From: Microplitis mediator
Lineage: Eukaryota; Arthropoda; Insecta; Hymenoptera; Braconidae
Assembly (NCBI RefSeq): GCF_029852145.1
Contig: NC_079975.1
Location: 17,915,275-17,979,274, forward strand
Direction of reading: 5' to 3'
Length of the DNA: 64,000 nt
The first letter of the stretch is position 1, and every line of letters begins with the position of its first letter. This document shows positions 47,080-58,769 of this stretch, piece after piece. Under the pieces are notes generated by a model. It saw nothing but the letters and a program-made list of their open reading frames with translations, was not told the origin of the DNA and did not search any database. The position numbers and the translations under genes are program-made.

Positions 47080-47400
47080 AAGGAACCATTGGGCAAGACG
47101 GACCAGACTTGGTTCAAGCCTTGGATGATGGCCATGTTCGCAGCCTCGGGAAACAAAAAAACCAGGCTTGGGCCGAGCCTCGGGAAACAAAAAATCGAGG
47201 CTTGAGCCGAGCCTCGGGAAACAAGAAATCGAGGCTTGAGCCGAGCCTCGGGAAACAAAAAATCTAGGCTTGAGCCGAGCGTCGGGAAAAAAAGAACCAG
47301 GCTTGGGTCGAGCGTCGGGGAAAAAAGAACCAGGCTTGGGTCGAGTCTTCAGAAATGTCAGATTCAGATCTGGACCGAGCCTTAGAAAACCAAACAACGT
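47080..47400. repeat. 34-bp minisatellite
   Basis: CCTCGGGAAACA or CGTCGGGAAAAA recurs at 47143, 47178, 47212, 47246, 47280 and about 47315, a period of 34-35 bp, with the linked word AGGCTTGAGCCGAG. It is GC-rich relative to the surroundings. The minus-strand frames here are by-products of the repeat. Confidence 0.85.
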
Positions 47401-47444
47401 GCTCGGATCAATCCTTAAAATTCAATGAATGAAGACTAGATGCA

Positions 47445-48788
47445 CACAGAAAAAAAGGATATCTTGGCGCAAGAAATTTTTTCTTGCCGCAAGAATATTT
47501 TTTGCAATTTTGAATGAAAACGAAAATTTTCTTGGTTCAAGAACAAAATTTTCTTAAATTTAGTCATCTTGGCATAAGATTTTTTTTTTATTCAACCGAT
47601 ATAATATATGTTTCTTGAAGTAACAAATATTTTCTTAAAGTGAGAAAAATAAATATTTTGCCCCAATATATAATCAATTGTCCGAAAAGTAAAATATACT
47701 TTGTTTAAGAATAATGTATTTTGAATCGAGATAATTTGTGACTCGAGTCAATAATTAAAAGTACTCGACTCAATGGTAAGAAATATCTTGGTTCAAGTAT
47801 TTTGTTGTGTCGCGGCGAGTAAGCGTAGACGTTTGAACCAACAGCAACTGCGTTCACGGCCCAACGCAAAAATTCTCTTGGGAAAGCTAACTGTACTATA
47901 CTAAAGTGGCGGTAGTGTAGACTCTACATTGTACAGTGTGCTTACTGGATATAGGTAAAGTAAACGAACGTTCAGGGAATGATCGGATAGCATAACTGGT
48001 AAAGCTCTCGCGTGATGCCGAATCGGTCTGGGTTCGATTCCTACCATGAGCGAACCATTTATTTTTTCTTAAGTTGTTCATAAACCATTAATCGAGGATG
48101 TTTATTTCTTATCCCCTCTACTGCTGTATCGTGATATTCTGAATATACACATATAATTTCCTGCTTCACAACATTTAATATTTATACTAGGTTAAATTTA
48201 CTCAAAAATATAGGACGATATATTTTTTCAAGTAGAGTCATTTATTTTCTTGAATCGAGACTACATTTTTTTTAAGTCAAGAAAAAAAATCATCAATGGG
48301 AGAATTTTATGTCTTCCGTGAAGTAAATATTTGCATGATTCAAGAAAAGTTATTTTATTAAGTTAAGATTATAATTTATTTAAATCAAAATAAAAATTTT
48401 CTCATTACAATAGACCGTTGTCTTGAGTCGATAATGTAGTTTTCTCAAACTGAGAGTAAATGTTCTTCTGCCACGCAAAAAAAGTTCTTGGTTTGAGATG
48501 TTGATATATATTGTGACAATTTACTATACTCACCAACCAAGACAGAAAAGTATCTTGTTTTGATAGTTTTTTTTACTTGGTTGGAAACAAAATAAATTTG
48601 ATTTAAAATAATTATTCTTGAATCAAGATTATTTAACTTGAATTAAAATTTATTTATTCTTGACACAATATTTTTATAATATTAGTCGAAGGAAATGTTC
48701 TCGGATTAAAAAAACCCAATTACTCAGCCCAAGAATAAAAAAATGAAGGCAAAAATTATCTTAGGCCAAGTCAACCTTTTTTTCTGTG
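47445..48788. mobile_element. Keyword element, word TCTTGGTTCAAGA, with a tRNA-like centre
   Basis: The ends CACAGAAAAAAAGG and CCTTTTTTTCTGTG form a 14-bp inverted repeat, with CA before the left end and TA after the right. Both halves are rich in degenerate TCTTG...CAAGA words in both orientations (tcttggttcaagaac, tcttgaatcgaga, gattcaagaaaag). The centre (about 47810-48060) is different: less repetitive, more GC-rich, and carrying a tRNA-like A-box/B-box pair. Confidence 0.75.
47977..48052 (+). ncRNA. tRNA-like module at the centre of a keyword element
   Basis: TAGCATAACTGG (47988-47999) fits the A-box consensus exactly and GGTTCGATTCC (48031-48041) the B-box. A T-run follows at 48063-48068. 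Acceptor ends do not pair, so it is not a convincing tRNA gene. RNA polymerase III transcription of the element is possible. Confidence 0.6.
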
Positions 48789-49213
48789 TACAATATTTGG
48801 TCGGATTTTTGCAATAACGTCTTAATATATAAGGTTAGTTAAGACGTTATTGCAAAAATCCGTCCATTTATGAAATGTACAAAAGATTTGTTATTGATTG
48901 ACTAATACTATTTTTTAAACGTTTAATTTTCCATTATGAATTTTATTTTTATACACGGAAAGAATTTTTCGATAAAAATTACTCTCTAATTTCGAGTAAT
49001 CCTGGGCCGTTGCAAAAAATTGTTATTTTTTGTTTTAAATGATGATAAGGACGAGCAGGTTATTAATAAATAAGATATTAGTATTCGTGGTTATTACGTT
49101 AAGTATATTACAGGTATATTACAATATATATAGATACAAGATACACGTCCGTTTAGGATGGTGTACTGGTAAGAACTAACCACTATACATAGATTGGCAA
49201 TGGTCATTAGTAT
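48789..49213. other. Spacer with a short inverted duplication
   Basis: CGGATTTTTGCAATAACGTC near 48802 and its complement near 48843 form a small hairpin. ACACGGAAAGAATTTTTCGA at 48954 resembles a keyword-element terminus, but no partner end was found. Confidence 0.45.
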
Positions 49214-49354
49214 CCCTGATTAAACAAAATGATTTAAAATGATTTGTTTTTTAATCATTTTAAATACTTTTTAATCCTTCAAATCATTTCTAATCCTGTC
49301 TCTTATGGACATTTAACGTGTGAAATCATTTTTAATCATTTTGTTTAATCAGGG
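49214..49354. mobile_element. MITE, CCCTGATTA family (141 bp)
   Basis: The ends CCCTGATTAAACAAAATGAT and ATCATTTTGTTTAATCAGGG are complementary, with AT on both sides. The interior word is AAATGATT/AATCATTT, different from the word in the 9495 copy (AACGATT), although the termini agree. Confidence 0.85.
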
Positions 49355-49442
49355 ATAGCTAATACATTCTGGTATCTTCTGGAACATACTAGCACTATGA
49401 ACCTTGCCCCTCAACACCCTCTCTCAAGGTATAGGTATAGTG

Positions 49443-50290
49443 TGTTACGTCCTGGTTGATGTTTTGGCGCTGGCGTAGTTGAGCGGTCGATTTAAATTGG
49501 ACGTGATGAGAACTTACATATAATTATAAATAATAATTAAGTATGGGTTGAACAGCCACCATTTGGTGGTTGAAATAAACTGGTTATATTTAGATGTTAT
49601 TAAATATATTGTCTGGATCTGTTTTATTCAATGAATAAAGTGATAGTTGGAGAATTTGTGAAATGTACAATTCTGGTATTATAATATTGTTAAGTTATTC
49701 TTAACAATAGCTTCGAGAATGTGAGAACGAAGTTGAATTTTTAATATTGAGCCTGACTGCTCTCGATGATTCTATAATTCAGACTGACTTCTCTTGATCG
49801 AGAAAAACTAGAGTAACTCTTATCAATACGTTTGGACATCAGACCCGCGCATCGAGTCATATGGAGGGGTCATTCGAGATAACGCATGTTCTCGAATGAT
49901 CCATTCCAATATTTATTGAAAATACTCAGTTCTTACGATCTCTCCATTTTTGTTACTAACAAATGAGTCACTTATCTATTAACAAAAGCTATCTTAAACA
50001 AAATAGATATTTGTGCAGCTGCACGTCTCGAGGATTAACTCGAGGCGTCAGCGCTTATTTATATTTGATAAAATATAGAAAAATAAGTTTATCAACTATT
50101 ACTCATATCCTTAACGTTCAAATGTCTTAAATAATATTATTCTATTATTATATTATATTATTTTATATGATTAATTAAATATTATTGGAATTACTAGATT
50201 ATCGATATTCGATATAATTAGTTAGGTTTCAGGTCGGTAATTAAGGAAGTAAAAGCTTACGTCATCTGCCATACAGGCTGGGACGTAACA
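49443..50290. mobile_element. Solo LTR, TGTTACGTCC family (848 bp)
   Basis: It starts TGTTACGTCCTGGTTGATG and ends CAGGCTGGGACGTAACA, with AGTG duplicated at 49439-49442 and 50291-50294. The first ~80 bp equal the start of the 1684 LTR. No internal region remains. Confidence 0.88.
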
Positions 50291-50629
50291 AGTGCATGCA
50301 TACTAATCCAAGCTCACACACACTAATTTACAATACCTATATTGCACCCACATTTTCTGTGTTTATATTAACGTTGCTAGACTATGTTTTACTCTACTAC
50401 TGAGTAATTTTTTAAAAGTCTTATATTTAATCGATTATTGTGAATATCTCATCTTAATCTAGGTCTTATTGTAACGATTTTATTTGTCCTGATTAAAAAA
50501 GTGAATTGAAAAGTATTGAAAATGATGAGAAATGAATCCTTTCGAATACTTTCTATACCCTAAGGTATTCATTTTGACATAAAATGAATACTTTTCAATC
50601 CCAAAATAATAAAAGAATTTCTGAACTTC

Positions 50630-51340
50630 CGAGGAATTGAAAAAGATTCAAATGAATTGATATTTTTAATCTTTCTGAATCCTTCTCAATACCTAAATAA
50701 TCCGACATTTCGGATCAAGTGTGGGATTGAAAAAGATTGAAATGAATTGAAATTTTTGAATCTTTCTGAATCCTTCTCAATACCTAAATAATATCACATT
50801 TCGGGTCATGTGTGGAATTGAAAAAGATTGAAATGAATTGAAATTTTTGAATCTTTCCGAATCCTTCTCAATACCTAAATAATCCGATATTTCGATCAAG
50901 TGTGGGATTGAAAAAGATTGAAATGAATTAAAATTTTTGAATCTTTCTGAATCCTTCTCAATACCTAAATAATATCACATTTCGGGTCATGTGTGGAATT
51001 GAAAAAGATTGAAATGAATTGAAATTTTCGAATCTTTCCGAATCCTTCTCAATACCTAAATAATCCGATATTTCGATCAAGTGTGGGATTGAAAAAGATT
51101 GAAATGAATTGAAATTTTTGAATCTTTCTGAATCCTTCTCAATACCTAAATAGTCCGATATTTCGGATCAAGTGTGGGATTGAAAAAGATTGAAATGAAT
51201 TGAAATTTTTGAATCTTTCTGAATCCTTCTCAATACCTAAATAATTTCACATTTCGGGTCATGAGTGGGATTGAAAAAGATTGAAATGAATTGAAATTTT
51301 TGAATCTTTCCGAATCCTTCTCAATACCTAAATTGAAATG
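50630..51340 (+). repeat. 91-bp satellite with A/B alternation
   Basis: GTGG(G/A)ATTGAAAAAGATTG starts near 50721, 50812, 50902, 50993, 51083, 51174 and 51265. The linker alternates between ATTTCG(G)ATCAAGTGTGGG (type A) and CACATTTCGGGTCATGTGTG (type B) in the order A B A B A A B, so the higher-order unit is about 181 bp. Confidence 0.88.
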
Positions 51341-51370
51341 ATGAAAGATTGAATTCTTTTCAATACTTTC

Positions 51371-51720
51371 GAATTCCACTTTGGAATTAAAAAGTTTAAT
51401 TCTAACTAATTCTTTTTAATTCTAAAATAATATTTAATTTCTGTTCCCGTGGAGGATTCAAGAGAATAAAAATGGATTCGAAAAAGTTTAATTCCAACTA
51501 ATTCTTTTTAATTCCAAAGTAGTATTGAATTTCTGTTCTCGCGGAGGATTCAATAGGATAAAAAAGGATTGAAAAAAGTTTAATTTTAACTAATTCTTTT
51601 TTATTGTAAAATAATATTCAATTTCTGTTCTCGCGGAGGATTCAAGAGAATAAAAAAGGATTCGAAAAAATTTAATTCTAACTAATTCTTTTTAATTCTA
51701 AAATAATGTTGCTATTCCTG
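51371..51720 (+). repeat. 92-bp tandem repeat, four units
   Basis: Units carrying AAGTTTAATTCTAACTAATTC and CTGTTCTCGCGGAGGATTCA repeat near 51390, 51481, 51573 and 51665. The sequence is unrelated to the preceding 91-bp satellite except for AATT-rich composition and similar period. Confidence 0.82.
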
Positions 51721-51780
51721 TTCTCGCTGAGAATTCGAGAGAATTGTAACCATAACAAAAAAAATTATTTTTCTTTTAAA

Positions 51781-52210
51781 CTTTGAAAAAACAAAATAAC
51801 AATGATTCGTAATTATTTATATATTAAAATTTTATTCTGGGAAAGAAAAGAAATGCTAATTTTATACGTGAAATTTTATTTTTTTTTTATGGAAAAATTT
51901 TTGGAAAAAAAAAGTAATTAAAAGAGAAAAAGGCAACGGGAAAAAATGTAAGAGTGATCGTGAGACGCTCGCCGACCGACAATCTGGCGGGAGAAAGTAA
52001 GTGAGCGAAAGTTAGTTCCGTGCTCACCGCTAGAGCGTGCGGGCTTCTTGGATATGGACACTTATAGTAGAAGTGTTAAAAGCAAATGCAGCGGACGTTA
52101 TCGTCAGACATCACTCCACTGCTACCAAGTGAACTTTGCGTAGCAGAGTGGGAAATACCTACTGGTAGTGGCGTAGTATACCCTACACCACATCCTATAT
52201 ATATATATAT
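51781..52210. other. Unassigned region, partly GC-richer
   Basis: No gene was recognised. The stretch 51950-52190 is less AT-rich than its surroundings and looks single-copy in this window. It ends in a TA run that borders the solo LTR. Confidence 0.4.
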
Positions 52211-53249
52211 TGTTGTAATATTAATTAAATAAAGACATGCCAGGACTGGTTGGTGGTTGGGATGTTTGAAAAATACGCATATTTAAAAATATAACAATAT
52301 TTTTATTTGTCACAGCACAAAATATCACTAGGTTGCAAATTAAATAGTTACTTAATTTATAAATACTGTTAAATGTCTGAGCTCATGAATACGTGAATGA
52401 TTGAATACAAAATATTGAGTTGAGCTCGAGTAAATAATGAATTAAAAATAATCAAGTTGAGTTAAATTGAACACTGAGTTGATTACAAAATTGTCATGAT
52501 AATAAGTAACATGATGTCAGAGGTTACTGAGCGAAGTGAATTATTTGAACACGTAATTACTATTTTTAATAGCACTGAATACATAAATAATTTTGTTATT
52601 GAGTTTTTAATAGTGATGATCACTTAATTGAATTGAATTTAATGAGCTCATGATAAATTACACTGATTTTAATTTATTTGTTGAACACGTGGTAGCATGA
52701 TAGCAGAGGCTACTGAGCGAAACATAACTTTTAAATTAATTAAGAAATTGAGCATAATGATAATTAAATAAATAATAAAACTGAGTCTTTTAAATTAATT
52801 GAGCACTGATAGCAAGTAAATGTTTAATGAAAAATGCACCTGTTGCTTTCTCGATGATATAACCTCGTGAGGAACAGGTTGTAGAACGCTGGATTTCTTG
52901 AAGTTGTTTTATATTTATTTTTTGAGCTCTGGTGCTCGCAATTATAAAAATAATTATATTTTTAGATAGAGTTATGAACCCTTAACGTAGTTTATTGATT
53001 ACTTTTAATGATTTACTCGAGATGAGCGCAATTTTAATAGATTATACAAAACACGTGGTGACTCTTGAGATTGTATAAAACGAATAGATAATGGCGTCGG
53101 TCTTCTTGCCACGAGGCAGGAAAAATCCATGCGCATGCGTCGCACAGCGCAAGTCAAGTTTGAATAGATAGACACTAGGCCCCAGTAGGTGCTGCCTCTA
53201 TTTGCCGGAAGTTCAACTACATTCAAATTTGAATGTAGTTGTGATTACG

Positions 53250-53254
<5 letters not shown>
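52211..53254 (+). mobile_element. Probable solo LTR (1044 bp) in a TA microsatellite
   Basis: The ends TGTTGTAATATT and GATTACGCAACA are short inverted repeats, and both flanks are TA runs compatible with a TATAT duplication that cannot be proven in such sequence. Its last 119 bp equal the module inside the 1684 LTR. The minus-strand frame at 53005-53226 has no known motif. Confidence 0.65.

Positions 53255-53321
<67 letters not shown>
53255..53321. repeat. (TA)n microsatellite
   Basis: About 33 uninterrupted TA units directly follow the LTR. Confidence 0.95.
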
Positions 53322-53324
<3 letters not shown>

Positions 53325-53327
53325 TAT

Positions 53328-54240
53328 TAGGATGTCCGTTATTTACCAAATTAGATTTTTTTACTTGGGTATGATATAAATCATATATTTGTGATCCAAA
53401 AATAATAAAAAAAAATAAAAAAGTTTATTCTAATGCCGTTTAACCTTGCCTAAGTAATGATACATTCTCATTTCAGTACAATGAGAAAAATGTAATCACT
53501 TGCTTAAAAATGAGTGCACAGTAATGACTAGTACATATTTTTGTAGGAAATTTCCCGCTCTTCAAAAAAGGTCTCTTATGTTTTTTTCGTGAATCCAACT
53601 GTTTAAGAGATATTGAAGGTCAAAGTGAGATTTGTTTCAAAAAATTTGCGTTTTTGTTTGAAATTTTATAACTCTCTAACACCTAGACATAAAATTAAGC
53701 GCTGTAAACTTTCTTGTAGGAAATTTATTGCTCTTCAAAAAAGGTATCCAACACTTTTTCCCTAAATCCAACCATTTAAGTGATATCGAAGCTCAAAGTT
53801 GATAGATTTAAGAATGAATGTTTTTCGATTAAAATTCTATAACTCTCCAGCAAACGAATGTTTACGTAGGCTTTTAACAGTTTTTCGTCGGAAATTTACC
53901 GCTCTACAAAAAAGGTCTCTATAATTTTTTCGGTAAACTCAACCGTTTAAGAGATATTTAAGCTCGAAAAAAAAGAAATTTTTTATATCATCAGAGCAAA
54001 ATTTTGTGTTGGTTTGTGAAACTTTTCTTTCAACTTAAAGCTAAGAGACCTTTTTTGAAGAGCGGGAAATTTCCTACAAAAATATGTACTAGTCATCACT
54101 GTGCACTCATTTTTAAGCAAGTAATTACATTTTTCTCATTGTACTGAAATGAGAATGTATCATTACTTAGGCAAGGTTAAACGGCATTAGAATAAACTTT
54201 TTTATTTTTTTTTATTATTTTTGGATCACAAATATATTCG
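53328..54240. mobile_element. Foldback element related to the TAGGGTG type, right end lost
   Basis: It starts TAGGATGTCCGTTATTTACC, similar to the 43339 element start. From about 53385 the sequence folds back on 54238 (for example GCTCTTCAAAAAAGGTCTCT against AGAGACCTTTTTTGAAGAGC). The complementary terminus is absent; other repeats begin at 54241. Confidence 0.75.
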
Positions 54241-54438
54241 ATTTTTCTGAAGAGAATTTAAAAGTATTAAAAATTTCAAAATATGACTTCTTTTTAATTC
54301 TATTTAATTCTCTGAAGAGAATTTAAAAGTATCAAAAATTTCAAAATATGATTTCTCCTTAATTTTATTTAATTCTCTAAAGAGAATTAAAAAGGATTCA
54401 ATTCATTTTTAATCCTCTTTAATTCTCTTTTTTAACCA
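54241..54438. repeat. ~64-bp tandem units ending in a CCCTGGTTAA terminus
   Basis: Three AATTCTCTGAAGAGAATT-centred units lead to a right end TTTTTTAACCAGGG, the complement of a CCCTGATTA-like start. This may be the far end of the element that begins at 50488, with later insertions between. Confidence 0.6.
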
Positions 54439-54881
54439 GGGTAGTAAAGTAATTATTAAAAAATGTCATGTATCTTAATTTAAGATGATGCCAACTTGGG
54501 GATTTTCCCCCTAAATTTAGGGAGAAATAATTTAAACAGGGGATTTTTTAGAGAGAAAATTTTTTTAGGGAAATTTTTAGAGTGAACGTTAAAAATTTTT
54601 TGCTAATGTTTTTTTTTAGTTCGATTCAAAAGTCTCAACTAACTATGCATTCATTACGAGCTTTGCGCCTTCAGCAAATATGTATAGATATACATCGTAT
54701 AGAATGCTACAGGATGTGGCGCTTACAGCGCCAAGATCGTCCGAGACATTACACACATTATACGAACTACTATATACATATTTTTTCTAAGTATATTTTG
54801 TTTTGGTCTATGTATCGTTTATTTTCGTTGGACTGTTATTGATAAAAGTTTATTTGACTGATTATTTAATAATTAAAAAAG
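54439..54881. other. Upstream region of the hAT gene
   Basis: AT-rich with several AGGGGATTTT/AAATTTAGGGAG words near 54495-54580. The frame at 54582-54842 has no known motif. hAT terminal repeats were sought here but not identified. Confidence 0.4.
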
Positions 54882-57465
54882 ATGCCAAAAGTAAATATAT
54901 CTGCAAGCTATTCTCAAAAATACACGAAGAAATGGGAGAGAGAAGCTGAACTAAAAGGTTTTTTAAGTACATATTTATTTTATTATAATTTAAGCAGGTT
55001 TATTCTCACCAAATGCCTTGTCCCTTTATTATTTATTCCGGTTAATGAAACAATAAATAAAACAAATTAGATCGATAAAGAGAAAGGCAATAGTGAGGTT
55101 AAGCATACTGATTAAATGTATTTTAAACAAAAAAATTTGTACTGCCCAGGATTTTCTAGGAAATTCACAGACAAGCTGTCAAAGAACTATTCAATCAAAA
55201 TAAGATATTTAGGTAATGTTCATTTCATTCGTGAAATGTAAAATGTTTTAAATTTTTAGTAGCATGAAATATTTCTGGTGTAGGATTTTAAATCATTTTT
55301 TTATAATTTATACATTCTTTTCAAACACATAAGATTTTCTTACTATGTCATTATGTCTCACTATGTATGATCATCATCGAGTTGAAATTTCACAGGCAAA
55401 TTTTTTTCATAAACTATATATTATACTAATTCTATTCATTTCATTCATAATTACTATTTGACGTCACTTAATTTAATAATTCTTATGAATATGAAGCATA
55501 TTTAAGCTAAAACTAATATTGTTAACAGATTGGATAGGAGCTGATCCCAGTGGACAACCGGAGTTTGCTTACTGTAAATATTGCCGCACAACGCTATCTG
55601 CACATAAAAAGGGTTTGCTGGAACATTCAAAGAGTAAAAAGCATGAAAACTGTGTAATAAAAAACAAATCAGCTCTTGAAAGTAAATCATTAGATCTCAC
55701 GTTCAAACCCACTGTGACAGATCATATAGAAATAGCAGAGTTAAAAATAGCTGCGTTCATTGCTGAGCATTGCTCTGTAAAAACTGTCGATCATATGGTC
55801 GATATTCTGCCTAAACTGGATCCGTCATCAGACACACTTGCAAGATTGAAACTCCACCGGACTAAATGCACCACGTTGATAAAAAATGTATTGGGCCCAT
55901 GCATACTTGATCAATTAATTGAAGAAATAGGAGATTCTCTTTATTCAATTATAATTGATGAAAGCACTGATACTTCAACTCAAAAAACATTATGTGTGAT
56001 GTTGCGATTTTTTTCTGTACCAAAAAAGGAAGTGGTGACAACATTTTATCGGCTGATAAAAATAGTTGACTGTGATGCGAAATCTGTTCACCAAGCTATA
56101 AAATCGCAACTAGAAAAAGACAATCTCAAAATTCAAAATATGGTCGGAATTGGCGTTGACGGAGCAAGTGTTATGATTGGAAAAAAAAATTCTGTTACTG
56201 CTATTTTTAAGAGAGAATTAAATGATTTAATTATAATGAGATGTGTGTGTCATTCCCTTCATTTATGTGCCGAAGATGCCGCTGCTGCGCTGCCTAGTCG
56301 GCTAGAGCATTTCGTTAGGGAAGCACATAATTATTTTGCATACAGCCCTAAACGAATAGAAAAATACAAAGATTTATATGAAACTATGAACGATAATCGA
56401 AACTCCAAGTAAATTCAAGGTCTCAGCGGCACTCGCTGGCTGGCGCGTTATGATGCCATCCAAACAATTCTAGACCAATGGGAAGAATTGAAATTGTACT
56501 TCACTATGTGTCAAAAAGAGTGCTATGCAGCTTCCATATTGTATGATACGATGACTCGAGTACCTTATAAGGCGTTTTTAGTTTTTTTAAAAGCCGAATT
56601 AAAATCCGTAATTGAGCTGAATGTTTTGTTTCAAAGCGACAACGTTGAACCTATGAAGCTCTTTGAGGATTTATTCTTATTGTTTAAAAGTTTATTGCAA
56701 AGAATTGTTGTGCCATCGCAATTACTGAAACTAAGGGATAGTGAGTTAGTGTCATTTGATTTTAAGCTGTATTTGATGCATGTATCATCTATCTATTTCG
56801 GCTATGAATTCAATCCGATTGCTAAAGATATTAATACTGCAGACTTAGAAGACGTTAAAGAAAGATGTAAAAGTTTCTTGTGTATTTTAGCTGAAAAGAT
56901 ACAAATGCGATTGCCCGATAATCTATCAATACTCAAAATGATGGCTGATCTCCATCCTAATATCGCCACAGCACAAGTAAAACCAAATTTGAGTAATATT
57001 TTGACCAATTTCCAAAGAAGTAATTTATATGGAAATAAGAGTGAGATAGAATTGGAATGGAATAAATTACATAATAAGTCATGGCGCAATCTCGCTAGCT
57101 CAGTTGAATTTTATGCGGAAGTATATGAAGACTCTGATGCTGCAGGAAATCGACGTTTCAAAAATATCTCGAAATTCGCAACGGCTCTGTTAACTGTGCC
57201 AATTTCAAATGCAAGTGTAGAACGTGCGTTTTCTACTTACACTATCATAAAAAATAAATTAAGAAATAGACTATCACTTGATTTGCTCCAAAGTCTAATG
57301 ATGACCAGATTCAGCTTACAGCGAAGTGGCGGTTCTTGTGTAAATTTTAATCCTTCTGCTAGTATGCTGAAATTATTTAACGTAGAAATGTACGATTTTA
57401 AAAATACCAACACAAACGATCAACAGGAAGCTGATGATTTGTTTTCGGTTTTAAATGAATTATAA
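54882..57465 (+). pseudogene. hAT-superfamily transposase (two exons, one nonsense codon)
   Basis: Exon 1 (54882-54957) encodes MPKVNISASYSQKYTKKW and joins exon 2 (55529-57465) to give ELKDWIG, typical of this hAT branch. Exon 2 opens with a BED-like zinc finger (FAYCKYC...HSKSKKH). The transposase core shows Asp in IIIDESTDTS, Asp in GIGVDGASVMIG, the CHSLHLC region, GTRWLARYD and the C-terminal dimerisation block with Glu in NASVERAFS. One in-frame TAA (56410-56412) lies just before the GTRW region; the frame is otherwise open for about 670 codons. The exon 1 donor (GTTTTT) is weak. It resembles hAT proteins often annotated as ZMYM6- or SCAN3-like in insects. No 8-bp duplication was found. 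Confidence 0.87.
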
Positions 57466-57762
57466 ACTTTCATGCTTCAAATTTATTTATTATTCATGCG
57501 TTAAAAAAATATAACTACCTAAATTAATGTACTTATAATATATACTTTTTATTAATCTAAGTCTATTTGTATTGATTAATATCAATAAAAATAAATTATT
57601 TTAATTTTCTGTATTGTTTAATAGAACCATTTTACTCATAAAAAAATGATAAGTTATGCAGGTCAATTAATGGAATTGATTATTGAAAATGATAAAAATA
57701 TTTAATTATATTATCTATCACAATTACTCATTTTAAATAATTAATGTAATTGTATAGATTGA
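57466..57762. other. AT-rich region downstream of hAT
   Basis: Probable 3' untranslated sequence, with AATAAA-type signals near 57590. Nothing else was recognised. Confidence 0.45.
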
Positions 57763-58326
57763 TTAAAAATTGTATAACTTATTAACTTCGGGGTTTGGGG
57801 AGTTTTCGTTTGAATTTGGAAGATTTTGAAATAGCTTTGGGGGAAAAGTTTTCGAAAAGTTGGTGACACTGATCTTAAATAGAAACTTATAATAATAGAA
57901 ATTACTTAAGTAACGAAATTTTGAATCTGAAACATTTTTTTCTTGGACATCACCATTCACATTTTCATTATTTACCGTTTCATTTAAGGGCTCAACATGG
58001 AAACTACCCGACGAAAATGTTATTTCGTAACTAATTGAGTTGCCTAAAATAAAATATTCCATCATAAACCATTTATTAATATTAAATTATAGTATATATT
58101 AATATTAATAATTGATGTAACTTACTGAAAGAAATTTTACGCTCATTGTTATTATTGTGATTATTGTTATTGTTGTTAGATTTATTATAATTTCCAATTA
58201 TTTTTTCACTCACATTACTGATACTTGTTGTATCTCCCACTCAGAGTCAGATGTTACATTTTCCAAGTATCTTTGTTTTTTAACTTTATAATAAGAATTT
58301 GAGTCGGAGGAACGTTTACGAGACAT
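57763..58326 (-). pseudogene. Possible spliced gene fragment, unknown product
   Basis: On the minus strand an ATG at 58326 starts a basic, Ser-rich peptide (MSRKRSSDSNSYYKVKKQRY). One frame shift near 58235 leads to an Asn-rich stretch and a GTAAGT donor near 58130. After a TTTTAG acceptor a frame reads YEITFSSGSFHVEPLNET and continues to 57763. The splice signals look real but the product is not recognised. It converges on the hAT gene and could be a second gene of that element or an unrelated remnant. Confidence 0.4.
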
Positions 58327-58769
58327 GGTGATAAATTAAAATATTTTTGCAGGTTATATTTACCGTTTATCGAAGTAGACAGAACACGCTCTGGCAGATT
58401 ATTCCCGAAGCTTAATGTAAAGTAATGAAACGAGTAGACCAAGGCTCGGACCACGCCTGGCCCCATGGTTACCCCCAAGGCTTGGGAGTAACAAAATCAA
58501 ACCATACCCTGTTGAAATAATCCAATAGATTCCAATAAGAATTAAGTGTATTGGGACCTAATGTGCTTTTGTCGCTGCAAATCCATATACATACCTATAG
58601 AAATTTTCAAAAGAAAAAATGGAAAGCTTAATGGAATTTATATGTATAGAGAATTCCTATCTGGATTTACCAAGATGTACTATAGCTAGTGAACTCTATA
58701 AGAAAATCCAGTAACATACGCAATGATAACGATCGTTTTCTATTCGAGTATCCAGTTTCATAATAATAT
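58327..58769. other. Unassigned sequence
   Basis: No gene recognised. A short stretch around 58515-58575 (CCAATAGATTCCAATAAGAA) resembles the spacer of the palindrome at 34611-36620. Confidence 0.35.

Larger units (their letters stand above)
50488..51780. mobile_element. CCCTGATTA-family element expanded by satellite repeats
   Basis: The start (TCCTGATTAAAAAAGTGAAT) and first 130 bp match 36621 onward and preserve the empty site of the 36691 solo LTR. Seven ~91-bp units then four ~92-bp units of a different sequence follow. The expected complementary end is not here; a CCAGGG-type end occurs only at 54438, beyond other insertions. Confidence 0.65.

Noticed and set aside
47143..47350. A CRISPR-like array
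   Set aside because: There are no unique spacers of constant length between identical repeats; it is a plain minisatellite in a eukaryotic setting.
47005..47397. A 130-codon frame with Pro/Phe-rich repeats
   Set aside because: It is the 34-bp minisatellite read as protein. The period is not a multiple of three, so each unit shifts frame.
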